Of a DNA stretch of 10,027 bases, positions 6,423-10,027 are shown in pieces. Source of the stretch: JAWXUT01 sp044426075 (lineage in GTDB: Bacteria > Bacillota > Clostridia > Christensenellales > DTU072). Location: contig JAWXUT010000064.1 of the NCBI GenBank assembly GCA_044426075.1, positions 1 through 10,027 of the forward strand. Direction: 5' to 3'. The number at the start of each line of letters is the position of its first letter. The first letter of the stretch is position 1. The translations under genes and the position numbers were made by a program. The notes beneath the pieces are model-generated. The model searched no databases, was not told the DNA's origin, and was given only the letters and a program-made list of their open reading frames with translations.

Positions 6423-8030
6423 ATGAATACATCAAATGAAAACAAAATGAATAAAGAACCAGAGCGCGACTCATCAACCGTAGTTTCGCCTTATTTAATT
6501 CCAAAGCCACTCACTTGTGATCCACCAGCAGATAGAATAGCTGAAGAAAGCATCACAATTGATGAAAATCCGCAAGAAAAAGTAAGCGCAAAGCCCAAAA
6601 AAGCGGCTAGAGATAAGAGTGGTGCTAAGGCAAAAACTCCATGGTCAAAAAAGAAAAAATTAGCTGTTATTGCTATTGTTGTCGCATTAATATTGGTTAT
6701 TGCGGGCAGCACAGTTTTGGCTGTTGTTTTGTTGACGCCAGATGATGTTGAGCAAAAAGACACGCTAAATTTTTCTAGGTACGAATATGCGCTGTCTTAC
6801 GATGACACAACTGGAATTTATATTGACGGTTCGTGGAGAGGCAATTGGTCATTATCTGACTTTGATCTTGTTTTTGACGATACCAGCCTAGCTTCTTATA
6901 TTTCATTATCAGAAGATAATTGCTTAAAGTTTTCGCAAGAAGTTGATGTGTGGGAATCGTTCTCATTCAGCTACTATTATCAAGATATTGAGATAGCAGA
7001 ATTTAATGTGGAAGCAGTTGAAGTTGCGGGATATATTAGAACATTTAATGATCTAGAAAATATTCCTGCTAACGCAACTGGAACATATGTTGTTACATCT
7101 GATTTGGTGGCAATAAGTGGTGTGAATATAGACAGTTTTAACGGTCAAATTTTTGGCAACAATCACGCAATTAGTGGATATGATGTTTCGCTAAACGGAG
7201 GGCTATTTGATCATGTGGAAGACGCATATATTTCTGGCATAAATTTGGTTGATGTTAGTGGTGAGTTTGCAGCTTCATATTCAGATTCAATAGGCGCACT
7301 GATAAATNNNNNNNNNNTATACTGCTCAGTCAGCGGCGAATTTTCTGTTAAAGTTAGCGTTGATGCAGACGATGTTGCTTACACAACAATAAACGTAGGT
7401 GGCCTAATTGGGTACCTAAACGACGATGCTAGGAAGACCGAATACGACTCTAACATAGATTATGTAAAATATTGCATATTGGATGTTGATATTAATGTTT
7501 CGGGCAATAGCACAATGTATGTTGGTGGTATTGTTGGCAATGTGTTAAATGCATCTGTACAAAATTCATCGCATAGTGGTAGCATTAATGTAGAGGCTGC
7601 AAATGCTTTAAATGTATATGTTGGAGGCATTGCTGGCAAGCTTGAAAAGGTTATGAGTACGGGCAATAAATTCTATTCATATGACTCTGCACTTAACCTA
7701 AAATCATACAGCGATATCAGCGTAACAATGGGTGGAAATAGCACAGCAAATACTGCTTATGTTGGTGGTATTTTTGGTGAAGTAATCAACTGCAATCTTG
7801 TTGGAATAACACGCAGCGGAGATATAACAGTAACTTCAGATTACAACAATATTTATGTTGCAAATATTGCAGCTAGGGCAATAAATAACGGAAGCAGTTC
7901 ATCGGTTATAATAGCAATGAATTTTAACACAATTAGTTACGAAGGCGAAGTTGCAATCACATCAACATATGGCACTGTAACAAAAGGCGAAATGGTGGCC
8001 TATGCTGACGGCGTTGGTGGTGTAAGTTAA
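6423..8030 (+). CDS. Membrane-anchored GLUG-repeat surface protein
   Basis: About 535 residues, with an internal assembly gap. Residues 1-79 are hydrophilic and presumably cytoplasmic, Pro/Glu-rich and then Lys-rich, ending in SKKKK. Residues 80-104 form one strongly hydrophobic membrane segment. The basic side precedes it, so the long C-terminal part should face outward (N-in topology). Residues 110-200 look beta-rich and may be an Ig-like domain. Residues 205-275 resemble the opening of parallel beta-helix or GLUG proteins (FNGQIFGNNHAISG, GGLFDHV). GLUG-like repeats follow: VGGLIGY (325), VGGIVGN (367), VGGIAGK (400), VGGIFGE (447) and a decayed copy, VANIAAR (479). Such repeats occur in surface and adhesin-like proteins of gut and soil bacteria; no enzyme motif is seen. 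It has its own promoter and a strong terminator, so it is a single-gene unit. Ligand and role unknown. Ten N bases at residues 296-299 leave the true length uncertain. Confidence 0.75.
   Translation: MNTSNENKMNKEPERDSSTVVSPYLIPKPLTCDPPADRIAEESITIDENPQEKVSAKPKKAARDKSGAKAKTPWSKKKKLAVIAIVVALILVIAGSTVLAVVLLTPDDVEQKDTLNFSRYEYALSYDDTTGIYIDGSWRGNWSLSDFDLVFDDTSLASYISLSEDNCLKFSQEVDVWESFSFSYYYQDIEIAEFNVEAVEVAGYIRTFNDLENIPANATGTYVVTSDLVAISGVNIDSFNGQIFGNNHAISGYDVSLNGGLFDHVEDAYISGINLVDVSGEFAASYSDSIGALINXXXXYCSVSGEFSVKVSVDADDVAYTTINVGGLIGYLNDDARKTEYDSNIDYVKYCILDVDINVSGNSTMYVGGIVGNVLNASVQNSSHSGSINVEAANALNVYVGGIAGKLEKVMSTGNKFYSYDSALNLKSYSDISVTMGGNSTANTAYVGGIFGEVINCNLVGITRSGDITVTSDYNNIYVANIAARAINNGSSSSVIIAMNFNTISYEGEVAITSTYGTVTKGEMVAYADGVGGVS
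7308..7317. other. Assembly gap (10 N) inside the GLUG-repeat gene
   Basis: Ten consecutive N bases. The reading frame happens to stay open in the same phase on both sides, but a gap of exactly ten is probably a placeholder. The repeat before it (IGALIN) and the text after it (YCSVSGEF) suggest that a few residues of one repeat unit are missing. Confidence 0.95.
7395..7877 (+). repeat. GLUG-type repeats within the surface protein
   Basis: Five protein-level repeats centred on [IV]GG[LI][IVAF]G start at residues 325, 367, 400, 447 and 479 (the last degenerate). Spacings are 42, 33, 47 and 32 residues. Between them are beta-strand-like stretches such as SGSINVEA and SGDITVTS, as expected for successive coils of a beta-helix. 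At DNA level the copies have diverged, with short shared stretches such as ATGTTGGTGG-like codons. Confidence 0.7.
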
Positions 8031-8049
8031 ATTTACAAGTTTAAAATTT

Positions 8050-8078
8050 GGGGCACTCGTTTGAGTGTCTCTTTTTTT
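8050..8078 (+). terminator. Intrinsic terminator of the GLUG-repeat gene
   Basis: A 9-bp stem (8050-8058 with 8063-8071, including two G-U pairs) with loop GTTT is followed directly by seven T bases. It begins about 20 bases after the stop codon. This is a textbook factor-independent terminator. Confidence 0.9.
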
Positions 8079-8120
8079 ATATATATTATGTATTTTATTT
8101 TAAATATAGAAAATTAGCTC

Positions 8121-8149
8121 TTGCTATTTTTAATATAGTGTGTTATAAT
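8121..8149 (+). promoter_or_regulatory. Promoter of lacZ
   Basis: TTGCTA (8121-8126) and a perfect TATAAT (8144-8149) are separated by 17 bases, and TGT directly before the -10 box makes an extended -10 (TGnTATAAT). The start of transcription would be near 8156, giving a leader of about 80 bases. Confidence 0.7.
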
Positions 8150-8161
8150 TTGGTATATATA

Positions 8162-8215
8162 GTGTTATATTGAATTACAACTATAGTAATTGATATAAGC
8201 TTGATATTGTAACAC
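8162..8215 (+). promoter_or_regulatory. Repeat-rich lacZ leader, candidate regulatory site
   Basis: The leader holds several overlapping repeats. GTGTTA (8162-8167) is complementary to TAACAC (8210-8215). AATTAC (8173-8178) pairs with GTAATT (8186-8191) around a 7-base loop. TTGATAT occurs twice exactly 11 bases apart (8190, 8201). GTGTTATA at 8162 also repeats the sequence over the -10 box (8140). These could be an operator or an mRNA structure. The region is AT-rich, so chance is a real alternative, and no known operator or riboswitch was recognised. Confidence 0.35.
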
Positions 8216-8228
8216 GATAAAACGTGGT

Positions 8229-8234
8229 GGAGGG
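8229..8234 (+). promoter_or_regulatory. Ribosome binding site of lacZ
   Basis: GGAGGG ends 3 bases before the ATG at 8238, slightly close but strong. An in-frame TGA at 8202-8204 with no ATG after it excludes any earlier ATG start. Confidence 0.75.
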
Positions 8235-8237
8235 TTC

Positions 8238-10027
8238 ATGATTTACACAATTAAAAACAGCAATTTTAAAAAGTTCGGCAATTTTGAGATTAATAAGTTG
8301 CCAGCACGTAGCTATTTTATTCCATTTGCAACAAAAGAGGGTGCAAGTGAGTATTCAGTTACAGAAAATCGCTATAATAGTGACAAAGTGCGTTGTTTGA
8401 GCGGAGAGTGGGATTTTGTATACTACAAAAAACATTCAAGCGTACCTTCAAAATTTGATACCTCGTTGGTGGCGTTTGACCGCATTCAAGTGCCTTCTTG
8501 TTGGCAAATGCTAGGTTATGAGCCACCAGTTTATACAAATATTAATTATCCATTTGAATTGAATCCACCAAAAGTTCCAAACAACCAAAAAGTTGGCAAA
8601 TATTCAAAGGATATCAACGGAATCAAATATGAAACTGGTAAGCATCAATACAACAGCATAGGTATTTATCGCAAAACTATAAATATTAATGATGTAAACA
8701 AAGAATATATTTTATCATTTTTAGGTGTAGCTGGCGGAATGGATGTGTATTGCAACTGCAGCCATGTTGGATATTCTGAGGGTTCACACAACACAGCGGA
8801 ATTTGCGCTTTCACCATATTTGGTTATGGGCGATAATGAGATAGTAGTTGCAGTTCATAAATGGTGCAATGGTTCTTATTTAGAAGATCAAGATATGTTC
8901 CGCCACAACGGAATATTCAGAGATGTGCTTTTGTATGAAAATGATTCAACATACATTTGGGATATTGATTTTATGACAACAAAAATTGCCAACTCATATG
9001 AGGCGTTAGTTAGTGTTTCTATCAAAAATCCAATAAATACTTTAGTTGAAGCTACAATTTATGACGGCGACACAATTATTGATACAAAAACTCTAGATGC
9101 AGAACAAATTACAGATATTACACTTGCTTGCGCTGCCGTAAAAGAGTGGAATGCAGAAGAACCTAAGTTGTATGAACTAAGCATTTCATTGATAGTTGGT
9201 GATCAAGTAAAAGAATGTGTTAAAAAATGCATTGGATTTAAAACTGTTGAGATAAAGAACAAAACATTCTTGTTCAATGGCAAAAATATCAAGTTGAAGG
9301 GCGTAAATCACCACGATACGCATCCAGTTAGTGGGTTTACAATGACTGCAGAAGACCTTGAAAATGATATAAAATTAATGAAAGACTTCAATGTTAACGC
9401 AGTAAGAACTTCACATTATCCACCCGACCCAATGTTTATTGAGTTGTGTGATCAGTACGGATTATATGTTATAGATGAGGCTGATATTGAGTGTCATGGT
9501 GTGGCATATAAGGGACAAATAAGCAACAAATCTAAATGGAAAAAACACTTTTTGGATAGAGTTTTGCGTATGTATTATCGTGACAGAAACGCGTGTAGTG
9601 TTGTTATGTGGTCGCTAGGTAATGAGGCGGGCGGCATTAAATGTCAAGAATTCTGCTACGATGAACTTAAAAAAATATCCGCATTGCCAATTCACTACGA
9701 AAGAGCAAGTGTGTTTAATATAAAAGGATTTGATGTTATATCAGAAATGTATACAAATCATAATGATATGATTGCAAAGGTTGAAGGCACTGCTTCGATT
9801 GCAAAAAAACATAAAAAGGCTTTTGATACAAAACCATACTTTTTGTGTGAATATGCGCACGCAATGGGCGTTGGCGCTGGCGGATTAGTTGAATATTGGG
9901 ATATTATTAAAAATCACGATAACTGTATGGGCGGTTGTATTTGGGAATTTGTTGACCACGCTATTTATCACGAAAATAGTAAATACAAGTGGACATATGG
10001 CGGTGATCACGGCGAATATAGGCACGC
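8238..10027 (+). CDS. lacZ: Beta-galactosidase, glycoside hydrolase family 2 (LacZ type), 5' part
   Basis: 596 codons are visible; the gene runs off the right edge, and about 400 residues are expected to be missing if it is a usual LacZ of about 1000. It hydrolyses lactose and other beta-galactosides to release galactose. There is no signal peptide, so it should act in the cytoplasm. The N-terminal sugar-binding jelly-roll spans about 30-220 (VPSCWQMLGYEPPVYTN), an Ig-like domain about 225-335, and the TIM barrel begins near 344 (FNGKNIKLKGVNHHDTHP). NAVRTSHYP is at 387-395. The acid/base is E463 (WSLGNEAGG), the nucleophile E538 (CEYAHAMG), and E418 and H420 (DIECHG) with E463 match the E. 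coli Mg2+ site E416/H418/E461. In the family signature the usual His-Pro after DRN is Ala-Cys. It has its own promoter and a repeat-rich leader, so it is probably separately regulated. Other beta-galactosidic substrates remain possible. Confidence 0.95.
   Translation, partial: MIYTIKNSNFKKFGNFEINKLPARSYFIPFATKEGASEYSVTENRYNSDKVRCLSGEWDFVYYKKHSSVPSKFDTSLVAFDRIQVPSCWQMLGYEPPVYTNINYPFELNPPKVPNNQKVGKYSKDINGIKYETGKHQYNSIGIYRKTININDVNKEYILSFLGVAGGMDVYCNCSHVGYSEGSHNTAEFALSPYLVMGDNEIVVAVHKWCNGSYLEDQDMFRHNGIFRDVLLYENDSTYIWDIDFMTTKIANSYEALVSVSIKNPINTLVEATIYDGDTIIDTKTLDAEQITDITLACAAVKEWNAEEPKLYELSISLIVGDQVKECVKKCIGFKTVEIKNKTFLFNGKNIKLKGVNHHDTHPVSGFTMTAEDLENDIKLMKDFNVNAVRTSHYPPDPMFIELCDQYGLYVIDEADIECHGVAYKGQISNKSKWKKHFLDRVLRMYYRDRNACSVVMWSLGNEAGGIKCQEFCYDELKKISALPIHYERASVFNIKGFDVISEMYTNHNDMIAKVEGTASIAKKHKKAFDTKPYFLCEYAHAMGVGAGGLVEYWDIIKNHDNCMGGCIWEFVDHAIYHENSKYKWTYGGDHGEYRH

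Noticed and set aside
6491..6763. Open frames on the - strand inside the larger genes, for example opposite the GLUG-repeat gene and pgi
   Set aside because: They lie wholly within well-supported genes, lack ribosome binding sites and recognisable domains, and have compositions expected of antisense shadow frames.
7395..7877. A CRISPR-like or DNA-level tandem array
   Set aside because: The repeats are at protein level with uneven spacing and diverged DNA; they belong to the GLUG-type surface protein.
8156..8237. A known riboswitch in the lacZ leader
   Set aside because: The leader is short and AT-rich and no conserved riboswitch core was recognised. It is kept only as a low-confidence regulatory region.

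Overview
The window looks like chromosomal DNA from an uncultured, AT-rich, endospore-forming member of the Bacillota, probably a Clostridia-type anaerobe. The evidence is a SpoIVB-type sporulation peptidase at the left edge, strong AGGAG-type ribosome binding sites, sigma-A-like promoters (TTGnnA, 17 bp, TATAAT), an oxygen-sensitive radical SAM enzyme and a cytoplasmic LacZ. A run of exactly ten N bases at 7308-7317 points to a draft or metagenome-assembled scaffold. No mobile element, CRISPR array, tRNA or rRNA is visible, and no gene-free stretch exceeds about 210 bases.

Layout. (1) 1-597: the 3' part of spoIVB, + strand, with the complete catalytic triad. (2) A perfect 16-bp hairpin at 643-682 lies between convergent genes and probably terminates both. 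(3) trpS (tryptophanyl-tRNA synthetase) on the - strand, 696-1778, with its own promoter and a very short leader. (4) A divergent intergenic region with back-to-back promoters. (5) A tightly packed four-gene + strand operon, 1958-6318: a sugar isomerase/epimerase-like TIM barrel, glucose-6-phosphate isomerase (pgi), a MalK-like ABC ATPase that has lost nearly all catalytic motifs, and a radical SAM/SPASM enzyme of the anaerobic sulfatase-maturase type. Junctions are a 2-nt gap, a 1-nt overlap (TAATG) and an 8-nt overlap. (6) A separately promoted, possibly leaderless gene for a membrane-anchored GLUG-repeat protein, 6423-8030, closed by a strong terminator. (7) lacZ-type beta-galactosidase from 8238, running off the right edge, with its own promoter and a repeat-rich leader.

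How the genes fit together. pgi and lacZ place the region in sugar catabolism: LacZ would release glucose and galactose in the cytoplasm, and Pgi joins hexose phosphates to glycolysis. The TIM-barrel protein is probably another sugar-converting enzyme. The most unusual part is the end of the operon. The pseudo-ATPase keeps a Walker A motif, but its Q-loop, signature motif, Walker B glutamate, D-loop and switch histidine are replaced. It is translationally linked to pgi on one side and to a sulfatase-maturase-like enzyme on the other, with no permease, solute-binding protein or sulfatase in the window. It may be a nucleotide-binding regulatory subunit rather than a transport motor; that is inference.
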